Shown here one piece after another: positions 54,213 to 64,000 of a DNA stretch of 64,000 nucleotides. Source of the DNA: Cyanophora paradoxa (lineage: Eukaryota; Glaucocystophyceae; Cyanophorales; Cyanophoraceae); NCBI GenBank assembly GCA_004431415.1, contig QPMI01000097.1, forward strand, positions 62,001 through 126,000, given 5' to 3'. Under the pieces are notes generated by a model. It searched no databases and was not told where the DNA came from. It worked only from the letters and a program-made list of their open reading frames with translations. A program made the translations under genes and the position numbers. The stretch's first letter is position 1. Each line of letters opens with the position of its first letter.

Positions 54213-57200
54213 ATGGCCGGGCTCCAAACGGCCCTTGACACGGTCTCTATCATCTTCTCACCGGCCCAGACGCGTGCGCGCGCTGAAGGCTCCGAGCTGG
54301 AAGCTGGGCCCAGTGTTCTGAGCTCGCCCGATGTGCCCATTGAGACCAGTCCTGGCGGCTGCACGCTGGCACCGGCGACTCTCGAAGCTCTTCGGGTGCG
54401 CCTGACCCCCAAAAGAAAGCCGCGCGTGGGAACCCTCTGAAGCACGCGTCAGGCTAAGCACAGCTCGCGGAGTTCGAGTGTGCGGGCAAGCCTGGACGCG
54501 TCCGCCGCTGCCTCGTCGCGGATTTCCACAAGCCGCGGCCGCTACGGCTCGGACGAAGGGGACGAGGCACGGCGGTTGGCCAGGGCGGGCGACGCGGAGG
54601 GAAGCGACGGTGACGTCGCGGTGTCGCGCGGGAGCCCCGTGCAGATCAGGAGGCGGCGGCGGCGCGGGGACGCGGTGCCGCAATCTTCGTCTGCCTCGTC
54701 GGTCGTCCGTCGAAGCCTGGAGCCGGCGCTGAGTAGTCATTCGCGCTCGTCGGTCGCGGCGCCCGGGCAGCAGCAGCAGGCCCTGGGCCACGCGCGGGAA
54801 TGGCAGGACGGCGTGAGGCGGTCGGCGCCCGAGCGCAGGCAGGCGCTGCGGGAGAGCGGCGAGCTGGAGCGGGGGGTGTTCGAGGAGCTCGAGCGGCAGC
54901 GGAGCCAGCTGGCGGAGCTGCAGGAACAGATCGGGGCGCTTGCAGGCGCCCTCCCGGCCGACACTCGAGCCCCGCGCGTCCGGGCCGTCGCTGCGGAGGA
55001 GGCCCTTGGGCCTCGCCCGCTCCCCGCGCGGCCCCGTAGCGCGCCCGCCTCTTCCGCCTCCGGTCCCCCCGCCGTGCCGGCCTGCACGAGCGCGGCGCCG
55101 ATCTCGTTCGGGATGGTGCACGCGGGGCGGGCGGCGGCGCGGGCGCTGGATGTGCGCAACGGGGGCGCCTCGGCAGTCCTCGTCCTCCTCACCGTCGAGC
55201 GCGTCCGCGAGACGCTTCTCTCCCCCGAGGGCCCTGGGGCGCCCGGGCCGGCCCTGCTCCCGCCGCCCCCGCAGGCGCCCTTCCGGGTCGAGCCGGCGGC
55301 GGTGGCGGTGCCAGCGGGCGGTGTGGCGCGGGTGCGGGTCCTGTTCGCCCCGGCGCGGGGCCCGCCTTCGGGCGACAGCCTGCTGGGGACGGCCGCCGAG
55401 CTCTCCGTGCGGACCGTCCACGACGGGGCCCCCGAGCCCGGCGCCGCCCTCACCCTCGTGCCCCTCCACGGCCTCTGCCTGCCTCCGGACGCCGCCCCGG
55501 CCTCTGATCTCGGCCCCGCGCCCGCCGCCGGCCTCGACGCCCCCTCCACCGCCCCGGAGCTTTTCCTCCCTCCCTCGGCCCCCGCCATCGCCCCGATCGC
55601 TCCCTCCGAGGCGCCGGCCCCCGAGCCCCAGCCCGAGGTGCACGCGCAGGTGCCCGTCAGCCTCCTCAGGTGCGCGCGCCTCCGCCGGCGCCGGCCTCGG
55701 CCCACGCAGCCGCGCAGCTGCGACTTCGGGGCCGTGACGCTCGGGAGCCGGCCGGAGCGCCTCGTCTCCATCCGCAACCAGGCCGGCCGGCCCCTGCTCC
55801 TCCGCTGCTCCCTCGCCGCCGGCTGCGATGTGCGCCGCCCGCCCGCCCGCCCCGCGCTGCCCGCCCCGCGACCGCCCCGCAGGCCTTCGCGATCCCCGGC
55901 GGGCTCCTCGCGGTACCGGTGGCGGGCAGCGTGCAGCTGCCCGTGGCCTTCGCGGCCGCCCGGGCCGGCGCCTTCGCGGACACGCTCAGCGTGGCCGACG
56001 AGGCGGGGCCCGTCACCCTCGTGCAGCTCTCCGCCCGCGCCACCGCCCCCGCCTGGACGGCGCGCCCGCCCGCCGGCCCCGCTCGCGCCGCCCGCGTGAC
56101 GCCGCGCCGCAGGTGGAGCCCGGGGCGGAGGTCGAGTTCGGAGTCGTCCCGCACGACGCCTCTGCCTCCGCCCGCCTCGCCCTCGCAAACCCCTCCCCGG
56201 CCCCTGTCCGCCTCCGCCTCACCCTCGCCGAGCGCCCCGCGGGCTTCGCCGCCCCGCCGGCCTTCTCGCTGGCGGGGCGGGCCCCGAGGGGGCGGCCCAG
56301 TGGGCGGCCGTGACCCTGGGGCCGGGGGAGTCGCGGGAGCTCGAGGTGCGCTTCGCGGCGGCGGGGTACGACGCGCAGCGGGAGCGGGCGCTGCGGCACT
56401 ACGAGGCGCTGCTCACCGTCGCGACCGCCGCCGAGTGCGCCGTCGAGGAGGGGCCGCTCCCCGCCGCCCGCCTCCGCGTCGTCGCCTCCGCCGGGCACGC
56501 CCGCCTCCAGCTGCCCCGCCGCCTCGTCGACTCCGGCGTGCGCTTCGCCGCCCCGGCCTCCCAGGCCGACCTCGCCCCTCACCTCCTCCCGCCCACCGCC
56601 CGCCTCGCCCTCCCCGTCCGCAACGCCGGCACCCTCGCCGCCGCCGTGCTCGCGACCTGTAGCGAGGGCCCCTTCCGGCTCCTCCTGCCGGGCGGCGAGG
56701 GGGAGGGCGCCTCGCGGGCCGCCTTCTCCGTGCGCCCCGGCGAGCTCTTCCGCCTCCCCCTCGCCTTCTGCCCCCGCCTCCCCGGCCGCTACTCCGCCGC
56801 CCTCACGCTCTCGCTCGCCACGGGGCCCGAGGGCAAGGGGCCCCGCCTCCGGGTCCGCCTGGAGGGGGTCGGGGGTCCCGCGCCGGGCCCCGCCCTCCTC
56901 GTCGACCGCCCCGTGGTCTCATTCGGGGGCCTCCCCGTCGGCGCCTCCGCCCTGCGCCGCCTCGCGCTCCGCAACGAGGACGCGTGCCGCCCCTGCGCCG
57001 TGCGCCTCGCGCTGCTGCGCCACGCGGGGCCCGGCGAGCGGCCCTTCGCCCTCGCCGGCCCCGCGGAGCTCCTGCTGCAGCCCGGCGCCGACGCCTTCGT
57101 CCCCTCGACTTCCGGCCCACGGCCGCCGCCCCGTACCGCGCCGCCCTCGCCCTCCACGCCGCCCCCTGCCGCCCCGACGGGGCCCGCTCCCGGCCCCGCC

Positions 57201-60200
57201 CCGCCCCGCGAGTACCGCGTCCCGCTCCTCGGGTACGGCGGCGTGGCCGACGTGCAGCTCTGGCCGGCCGCCCCCGCCGCCGGCGCCTCCCTGGCCTTCC
57301 GCCTGCAGGGCGCGGGGGCGCGGACGCTGCCCCTCACCCTCCGCAACGTGGGCGAGCGCTGGGCCTTCCTGCTCCCCGTGCCGCGCCAGGAGCGGGAGGG
57401 GCGTGGCGGGTGGCGGTGGAGGGCCCGCCCCGCGTGCTGGCCCCCGGGCAGGCCGCGACGCTGCGCGTGACGGTGACCCTCGAGGGCGCCCCGCCGCCCC
57501 GCTCCGCACCGCCCTCGACATCTTCGCCGGCGACGAGGAGGCGCCCGCCCCCGGCCCGCCCCCCGCGCCCCCGCCCTCACGCCCCCGCAGGCCCGCCGCC
57601 GCCTCCGCGCCCTCCTTCGCTCCGGGCGCCGTCTCCCGCCTCTGCCGGCGCCGCGGGCCCGGCGCCGGCTCGCTGCGGGCCCCCCGCGGGCGCGCCTGAG
57701 CCTGCGGCAGTCTGCTACGGGGCTGGGGTGTTCAGCAGTGCGGGGTCAACGCGAGCGTCGCCGGCCCCGGGGAGGCCTCCGCCGCCGGCCGCGTCGCCGT
57801 GCCGCTCTCCGAGGTGCGCAGGCGCGCCGCGCCCGTCCGGGGGCCGACCCCGCCGCAGCTCGACCGGGCCTTCGAGGCGAGGCCACGCGGCGGCCGCCGA
57901 GCGCTGGCAGGGGGGCGCCTCGTCTGAGGAGGAGCCGGGGACGGGGAGGGGGCCGGGGGGGCCGGGGGCGCGGAGCGGGCCTTCGACGGCTTCTTCGACG
58001 AGCAGCTCTTCTCCAACGCCCTCCGCTGCATCCCCGTCGCCCTCCACGCCTCCGCCCCCGGCTCCGAGCCCCACGCCTCGCCCCGCCCTCACCCCCTCCT
58101 CCCCCGCGAGCGCCGCATCGGCTCCCCCGGGGCCGCCCGCGGGCAGCCCGGTGCGGGATGCGCGCCCCGCTCCGCCTCCGCGCCTTCCTCGCCCGCAGCG
58201 GGCCCGCCAGCGACTCCGCCGGCGCCGCGCCAGGCAGGCCGGAGAGCCCGACGCGGCCGGAGCCCCGCAGCGGGTCTGCCGGGGAGGAGGGAGCGGGAGC
58301 GGGAGCGAGACGGGGAGCGGACGGCGCCGCTGTCGACGGAGGCCGGCTCGGAGGAGGCGGAGGCGGCGGGGGAAGCGGCGGGGGCGCGGGGAGCGAGGCG
58401 GGCCTGAGCGGGAGCGCCGGCGCGGGGGCGTCGCGGTTCGTGTCGGCTTCGGACGCGGAGCTGCTGCGGAAGCTAGCCGCCGTACTGGATCTCCTGCACA
58501 CCCGCGTCCCCGCCCCGGCCCCGGGCGCGCCCCTCCCCCGCGGCGACCCCGCCGGGCCTCGCGGCCGCGCACGCCGCCCACGGCCGCGCAGGGCCGCAGC
58601 CGGCCCCGCGGGGCTCCGGAGCGCCTTCAGCCTCCCCGCCAGCGCCGACTGGTCCGCCTTGGGAGCGCCCCTCTTCGCCGGGGAGCCGCCCGCCGCCTTC
58701 CACGGGCCCCCGCCGCCCCCTGCCGCCCCCGCCGCCGGCCTGCTCCCTACCATTCCGTGGCGCGTCCCTCGGCCTCGGCAGCGGCATCGTGGGAGAGGTA
58801 CCGGGCCCCGCCGGCGGAACTCGCGCGGCCGCCCACCCGCCGAGGCCGCGTGCCCCCGAACCGCTCAACCCGGCCCCGCCCCGGCCCCGCCCCCGGCCCC
58901 GCTCGCGACGCGGGCGCCGTCGCCGGCGCCGTCGCCGCCCCGCCCTTCTCCGCCCAAGGCCCGCAAGCTTCGCGCCGCTTCGGCGCCGGCCCACCGCCCG
59001 CCCGCCACGCCTCCCGAGAAGCATTCGCTTTCGCGCCTCCCGGGGCCCTCCTTCGCGCCGCGCCCCTTCGGAGCGGCGACGCCGGGCCACGCGCGGCGGC
59101 CCAAGTCCGCCGGCCCCGCGCCCCGCCCGGCCTGCCTCCGTTGCGCCAGGCAGCACGCCCCCGAGCGGTGCGCCCGCTCGCCCTCCCTCTGTGCCCTCGT
59201 CCTGAGGTGTGCTCCGCAGGGCCCTCTGCGTCTCATGCAGCGCCCGACCGGCGGCGCGAGCGATGCAGTGCGCTGCCCCGCCGCAGCGCGGCTGCAGGGG
59301 GCTCCCGCCTGCTCTGAACGCGCCCCCTTCAGGGGCTCGCCGAGGAAGCGGAGGGAGGGGGCCGCAGGAGGGCGCCCCCACGCTGCTGCGAGGCCGGGGA
59401 GCCGGCGCGCCGCCCCGGCGCCGGCCCCGCGTCTCCCCACGACGGGTGCGCGCACCGGCCCCTCGCCCCGGGCCGCCGGCGAGCCGGCGCGCAGTGCTCT
59501 TGAACGCCCTGCCCGAGGCGCCGGGGCTCCCCAGCGGGGCCCCGCCCCCGCCCTTCCCCTCCACGTTGGCACCTTCCGTGCGCGGGCCCGCCCCGGCGCC
59601 CCGGCCGGCCGGCCGGCCGCGCGCGACGGGGCGGGCGCAGTGGTGGAGAACCCGACGGGGCGGGCGTGCGAGTTCGAGGTGGTGCACGCGCCGGAGGGCG
59701 CCGAGGTGCGCCCGGCGCGCGGCCTCGTCGCCCCGGGCGAGGACGAGCGCCTCACCCTCCTCCTCCGCTCCCGCGCGCCTTTCTCCCGCCCCGCGCCTCC
59801 CCGGCCGTCACCCTCCTCCTCCGCCTCGCCCCGCGCCCCGGGCACCCGGCCCCCGCGCCCGCCTCCAGGCCGCCCGCGTCGTGCTCCCCCCGCCCCCGCC
59901 CCCGGCTCGGCCTTCTCCGCCTGGGTGGCCGCCTCGGAGGGCCCCGCCGCCGGCGTCGGCCCTCTCGCCCTCGCCGCCCCCACGTGGGGCCCCTCGGCCG
60001 CCTCCTCTGACGCCGCGTTCGCCCCGCCGCCGCCGCCGCCGCCGCTGCAGGGCCGGCGGATGAGAGCGGCCTCTCGCCCCTGCGCCCCGCCAGCGCCAGC
60101 GAGCTCTCCGAGGCGCCCCTCGCCGCCCCGCCCCGCCCCGGCCTCCACCTCCTCACCCGAGCCTCGAGCTGCGGGCCCCCGTCGGTGGCGCGGCCTGCGC

Positions 60201-60988
60201 GCTGTGCCTCGTGCGGCTCGCGGGGGCGCCCCGGGCCGCTGGCGGGCGGCGCTCGTGGACAGCTGCGAGGGCCGCTTCGCGCTGCCGGAGGGGCGGGGCG
60301 GGCCTCGCGCGAGGGCCTCGCCGCCGTGACGGTGCACTTCCTCGCCCGCGACGCCGGCGCCTTCGCCACGCTCCTGCGCCTCGAGGCCCGCGGCCCCGAC
60401 GGGGCCCGCTGGCGCGCCGCCTTCCCCCTCCGCGCCTCCGCCGGGGCCGAGCGGGAGCCCGAGGGCCGGGGCCCGGGCGCGAGTGGGGCCCCGAGGACCT
60501 CTCGCGGGCGGCGCGGGAGCACGCGGGGCCCCTCTTCGCCCCCGCCGCCCTCTTCCTGCGCCCCGCCGAGGCCGCCGCCGGGGCGGGGGCCGGCGCCGCC
60601 GCCTCCGCCGCCCGCCTGCCCCTCTGCAACGCGGCGGCGGAGCCCGTCTTCGTGGCCTTCCCCCCCCCCCCGCCCCCTTCTCCACGCCCCACCGCCACGC
60701 CCGCATCGCCCCCGGCGCGTACGTCCGCCTCCCGGTGCGATCCCGCCCGCCTCCCCGAGCCCCGAACCCCAGCCCCAGCACGCTGACTGGGGTGGGAAGA
60801 TCGAGTGCACAGGCGACGCGAGGGCGGAGCTCGTGCACGGCGCGCCGGCGCCCCCCTCTGGCTGCCTCGTCGTGCAGCTTGCCGCGTTGAAGGAAGGCGC
60901 CGGCGCCGGCGACCCCGCGCCGCACCCCGTCTCCGTCCGCCTCTACGCCCCTCCGGAACCCGCACTTTCCCCCGCCCCCTCCGCCTGA
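54213..60988 (+). CDS. ASH/MSP-domain protein, CEP192/SPD-2-like, very GC-rich, multi-exon
   Basis: A likely first exon starts at the ATG at 54213 (MAGLQTALDTVSIIFSPAQT). The main body opens about 54457 with a Ser/Arg-rich region, a short coiled coil (ELERGVFEELERQRSQLAEL), then a series of immunoglobulin-like ASH repeats: ISFGMVHAGRAAARALDVRN (about 55100), SCDFGAVTLGSRPERLVSIR (about 55720, formed across a GT-AG intron from 55669), ARLQLPRRLVDSGVRFAAPA (about 56500), VVSFGGLPVGASALRRLALR (about 56920) and ENPTGRACEFEVVHAPEGAE (about 59650). It ends with Pro-rich linkers and a stop near 60986-60988. ASH domains target proteins to centrosomes and cilia; CEP192/SPD-2 scaffolds pericentriolar material (family knowledge). 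Hydin-like is an alternative. Intron positions are mostly unresolved because all frames stay open at this GC content, and two adjacent genes cannot be excluded. Confidence 0.6.
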
Positions 60989-61386
60989 TCGGCTGCGCAT
61001 GCCCAGCCTGCGCGTGTAATTGCCTTTAATTCGAAGCGTTCAGACATTTTGGCGGTGCACCCAGCCTAGGACCTGGAAGCCGGAATTCCTGAATTTGTCG
61101 CTGAATGGCATGGAACTCGAGCTTATTAACGTATAATTTACGCGGCTCTCGGCGAATTTCGATCGAAGCCCAGCCCCCTTCCGGGCCTTGGTCTGCGTAA
61201 CTGTGTACCCCGTGGTCCCTCGTCCCCCTGCAGCTGACTGTTAACGTTTAACGGCGAATCTCTTGAACCGTTTAACGCGGCTCCCGCGGGTCCGGCACAA
61301 CCTTGAAGACACTCCACGCAGCCACAGTACAGGTGCAGCGCCCCTGGGTTGCGTGAGAGCTCGTCGCGCCAACGCGCCCTGTAGCG
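60989..61386. other. Intergenic between ASH-domain and ACBD genes
   Basis: AT-richer unique sequence with a repeated GTTTAACGGCGAA/GTTTAACG word near 61243-61275, also present at 45145-45165. No gene seen. Confidence 0.4.
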
Positions 61387-62722
61387 ATGTTCGAGTGCTT
61401 CACCTGCTTTGGCGCCGGGCCTTCCGACCCTCATCTGGAGCTGCGCGAGCTCCAGGTGCGCGCCGAAATCGCGCGCGCGCCCCTTCACTTGAGTGCCTTC
61501 ACCCGCCAACGGCCGCCGCCAGGGCCGGTTCGAGTACGCGCGACAGAAGCTCGCAGAGTTTGGCCTCAACAACCTGGACGTCCGAGATCGCGTTTCCATG
61601 GACGCGTTCTATCGACAGGCACGCGGCGCCCACCGCAAGCTGAGCGAGGGCGCCCGTGCTGAGGGGGGCCGGCGCAGGCGACAGAGGGGGACTGCGCCTC
61701 TAAGGCCGGCCTCCTCTCGGGCAGCTCGACCAAGGCCGTGTTCCGGGCGTGGAGCGACCTGAAGGGGATGACACGCGACCACGCAATCCAAAGCTATCTC
61801 CGGAACGTACGTGTGCACTGCTGCGGTGCTGTTCGAGTGCGCGCTCATTGCACTTCGAACTTCGACTGCAGTTGGAATCCGTCTTGAAGGAGAAGCACGA
61901 GGTGCTTCGCTCCCGGCCCCGTCGCCTCAGCCCCGCCAACAGAAGTAACGCGCCCGCTACGCAGGAGCTCCGGGCGCTGGCCCCCGAAAACCTCTGCGTC
62001 CGCAACGACGCCCGCTTCGGCGGGGCGCCGGCCGGGCGCGGGGCCCCGGCGGCGCTGCCGGAGGCGGCAGGGCCAGAGGCGGGGGAGAGGCCGCGGGCGA
62101 GCTTCGGGGAGTGGCTGCAGGGCCTCTTCGGCGTGGAGACCCTCCAGCAGCGCTTCGATCGCTCCGCCGAGGGCGCGCCCCGCTTGGGCCGGCCGCCCCC
62201 GCCCCCGCCGCGCGGCTGACGGGCGGGGCAGAGTTCCGGAGGGACCCGCCGTACGTCTTCCACGTCGACCTGCAGGAGCGGCTGCAGCTCTACGGCCTCA
62301 TGCAGCAGGGCGCCCGCGGCGACTGCTCCGAGGGTGCGCGCCTTTCCCCGCCCCCGCGCGGCGCCGGGGCGAGCGGGGCGGGCGGGGCAGGGAAGCCCGG
62401 GATCTTCTCGGACCCGCACGGGGTGGAGAAGTGGAGCGCGTGGGAGCGGGAGCGGGGCGTGCCGCAGCGGACGGCGCAGGAGGCCTTCGTGGCGCGCCTC
62501 GAGCTCGCCAAGGCCAAGGCCCTCGCCAAGATGGCCCCCGAGGGGCAGCCGGCGGCCCCCGCGCCGGCCCCCTCCCCCAAGAAGGGGAAGCACCGCCGCA
62601 CGGAGTCGGCGTCGAGCGTGGAGGGGAAGAAGTCGAAGAAGGAGAAGTCCTCGTCCAAGGTCTTCTGGTCCCCGGGCCGCGCCACGCCCCCGCCCGCCGA
62701 GGCGCCCCAGCCCTCCGCGTGA
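61387..62722 (+). CDS. Protein with two tandem acyl-CoA-binding (ACBP) domains
   Basis: Exon 1 61387-61455 (MFECFTCFGAGPSDPHLELR...) joins exon 2 from 61523 in phase. The first ACBP domain runs through GRFEYARQKLAEFGLNNLDV, VSMDAFYRQARGAHRKLSEG, an intron, then (61725-61806) STKAVFRAWSDLKGMTRDHA. Exon 61872-62172 carries a linker ending FGEWLQGLFGVETLQQRFDR; a 59-bp GC-AG intron (62173-62231) follows. The second ACBP domain is 62232-62333 plus 62391-62722 (FRRDPPYVFHVDLQERLQLY; GKPGIFSDPHGVEKWSAWER; AQEAFVARLELAKAKALAK). A Lys/Ser-rich tail stops at 62720-62722. ACBP domains bind long-chain acyl-CoA and feed lipid synthesis (family knowledge). The donor after exon 2 does not fit frame with a GT site and is unresolved. 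The second domain lacks the usual YKQA form (YGLMQQGARGD), so binding strength is uncertain. Confidence 0.72.
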
Positions 62723-64000
62723 GGCCCCGCCCTCCGCGCTCCGGAGCGCTGGGCGGGATAAATGGCTAAGCAGCTCGCGGGCCTGTCCACCTGATGATCA
62801 GGGCCTCGCAAAGGGATAAAGGCAGAACCTCGGTATCATAGTTCGCAGTTTATTTATGCACTGTTGACCTTTAGATCTCTATTCTGAGATTTCTTAAGCA
62901 TAGGAGCATCCCATGATGAGGCCATGAGAGCTCAAGGCATCTGATGCTTCTAGATTTGTATGCAATTTCATTAAATCATGTACCTTTCGATTTCGCAGAG
63001 ATGAGTCGTTATTGTCGTTATTTTCATGTACTGCACGGCAGTTTCATCGTTAGAGTACGTTGAGGCTTAGAGCAAGACACTGAGTTCTGTTCATGTCCAT
63101 CGCTCCACGATGTCAGCCTGCAGCTGGCAGATTCATGATTAAAGCATTCACTGACTCTAATAAACATGGCATCTGGTGATCCGAGCCTCCGAGGCTCGGG
63201 AGCCCCCTGAGGCCGCGGCCCGGCGGGCTCTCAGCCTGGCAAATCCCGGATCGGAGTTCGGCGGTTCTCAGAGTCTTTTCGCCTCCTCCTCTCAGAGTCT
63301 CGCACTCCGATGATCCGATCGGCGAGGGCCCGCGGCCCCGCCCTCCAAGCCTTGAAGGTTCAACGGTTCTCAGAGTCTAGCCCTACTAGGCTAGTACTAC
63401 GGTAGCCTAGTAGTACCCTGCCAGGCCCTGGGGTCCTGGCCATGGCCAGCTGCTGACTCGGCGAGCACCGTGGCTGTGCCACGGTGGCAGTCGCCGTGTC
63501 GGACTCGGGATCTAAAATTCAATTGCAAAAACCCCTCAGCACCCCTTTCCGAAGTTCCAACCGTTGAACCCCCCTCCCCCCTCCCCTTGGGGGGCCTGGT
63601 CCGACCGCGGACGGTCATGATCATGAGGCGTCAGGGCGTGCCTCTGGACCAGGCCTAGCCTACGCTACGGCTGGGCTAAGCCTCGACCCCCCTGAGGGCC
63701 TGAGGAGTAGTGATACCTGATCGACAAAAGCGTGCGCCTCGAAATTTCACGAATAAAGACTGCGAACTACCTAGCACGTGATTTCAACTTACGTTTGCAT
63801 ATGCCTGCGTGTGCACGGTCCGATCGACGGGACTAAGCGGTATCGCTAAAACCGCGCACAGGTACAGGCGCTGCAGGCCGGCGAGCAGGGTCGGACATCG
63901 ATGCTGCCGGGTCGGGCTGGCGGTCTACGAGGCCTCGGCAGGCCCGCGGCGGACGAGCGTCTTCAGGGCGTCGAGGTGGCGCAGCGCCGCCAGGAGGGCG
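62723..64000. other. Intergenic to window end, no gene seen
   Basis: 62830-63180 is AT-richer and unique. 63180-63660 contains repeated GGTTCTCAGAGTCT words (63263, 63365) and CCTAG/CTACGG palindromes. The last 300 bp are GC-rich and could enter a new minus-strand gene, but nothing is identifiable. Confidence 0.35.

Noticed and set aside
54258-61000. Long minus-strand frames opposite the ASH-domain gene
   Set aside because: Arg/Gly-rich shadow translations in GC-rich DNA. The plus strand carries the ASH motifs and in-frame GT-AG junctions.
1-64000. tRNA, rRNA or other structured RNA genes
   Set aside because: Scanned by eye for tRNA-like arms and rRNA core words; none convincing. A covariance-model search would be needed to exclude small ones.

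Overview
This window is nuclear DNA from a GC-rich, intron-rich unicellular eukaryote. The evidence is many short introns (about 46-124 bp), no operon-like spacing, and eukaryote-only families: an apyrase-type NTPDase, an OSCA/TMEM63 channel, a KRTCAP2-like oligosaccharyltransferase subunit, an augmin (HAUS5-like) protein, an ASH-domain CEP192/SPD-2-like protein and a LINE. Several introns use GC-AG boundaries with a CTGAC/CTAA branch-point-like motif. This, the base composition and the repeat load fit a protist alga (haptophyte-like is my best guess, low confidence). The augmin and CEP192-like genes suggest an organism with microtubule-organising centres.

Layout. 1-5.7 kb: a divergent pair, a secreted or luminal nucleoside phosphatase (minus, cut by the left edge) and an OSCA/CSC1-type mechanosensitive channel (plus). 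5.7-14.8 kb: gene-poor, with A-rich and GC-rich tandem repeats, one frameshifted minus-strand gene and one small hypothetical gene. 14.8-16.0 kb: a complete five-exon PAP2-type membrane phosphatase. 16.3-20.4 kb: dispersed repeats, a tandem duplication of about 0.55 kb and a small coiled-coil gene whose second intron carries a dispersed repeat. 20.6-27.4 kb: a LINE retrotransposon (EEP endonuclease, reverse transcriptase, zf-RVT knuckle, acidic tail) broken by at least four apparent 1-nt frameshifts. 28.5-31 kb: a coiled-coil gene and a complete ankyrin-repeat gene. 31.1-39.8 kb: a large coiled-coil gene dominated by about ten tandem copies of an exon-intron unit. 39.9-42.3 kb: a complete 13-exon myo-inositol-3-phosphate synthase, divergent from the coiled-coil gene. 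42.3-46.8 kb: repeats, a truncated ubiquitin-specific-protease start and a complete chromo-barrel gene. 46.9-54.0 kb: minus-strand genes for HAUS5-like augmin, a coiled-coil/polyproline protein and KRTCAP2. 54.2-62.7 kb: a very GC-rich ASH-domain (CEP192/SPD-2-like) gene and a tandem acyl-CoA-binding-domain gene. 62.7-64 kb: no gene seen.

Genes do not form one pathway. Two themes recur: cytoskeleton/centrosome proteins (augmin, CEP192-like, several coiled-coil proteins) and ER/lipid functions (KRTCAP2, PAP2 phosphatase, inositol synthase, acyl-CoA binding). Three gene pairs are head-to-head with under 200 bp between start codons. Splice sites were assigned by reading frame and family similarity only; where I could not join exons, the entry says so. 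Several genes show 1-base contractions in G/C runs, so part of the apparent damage may be consensus sequencing error.
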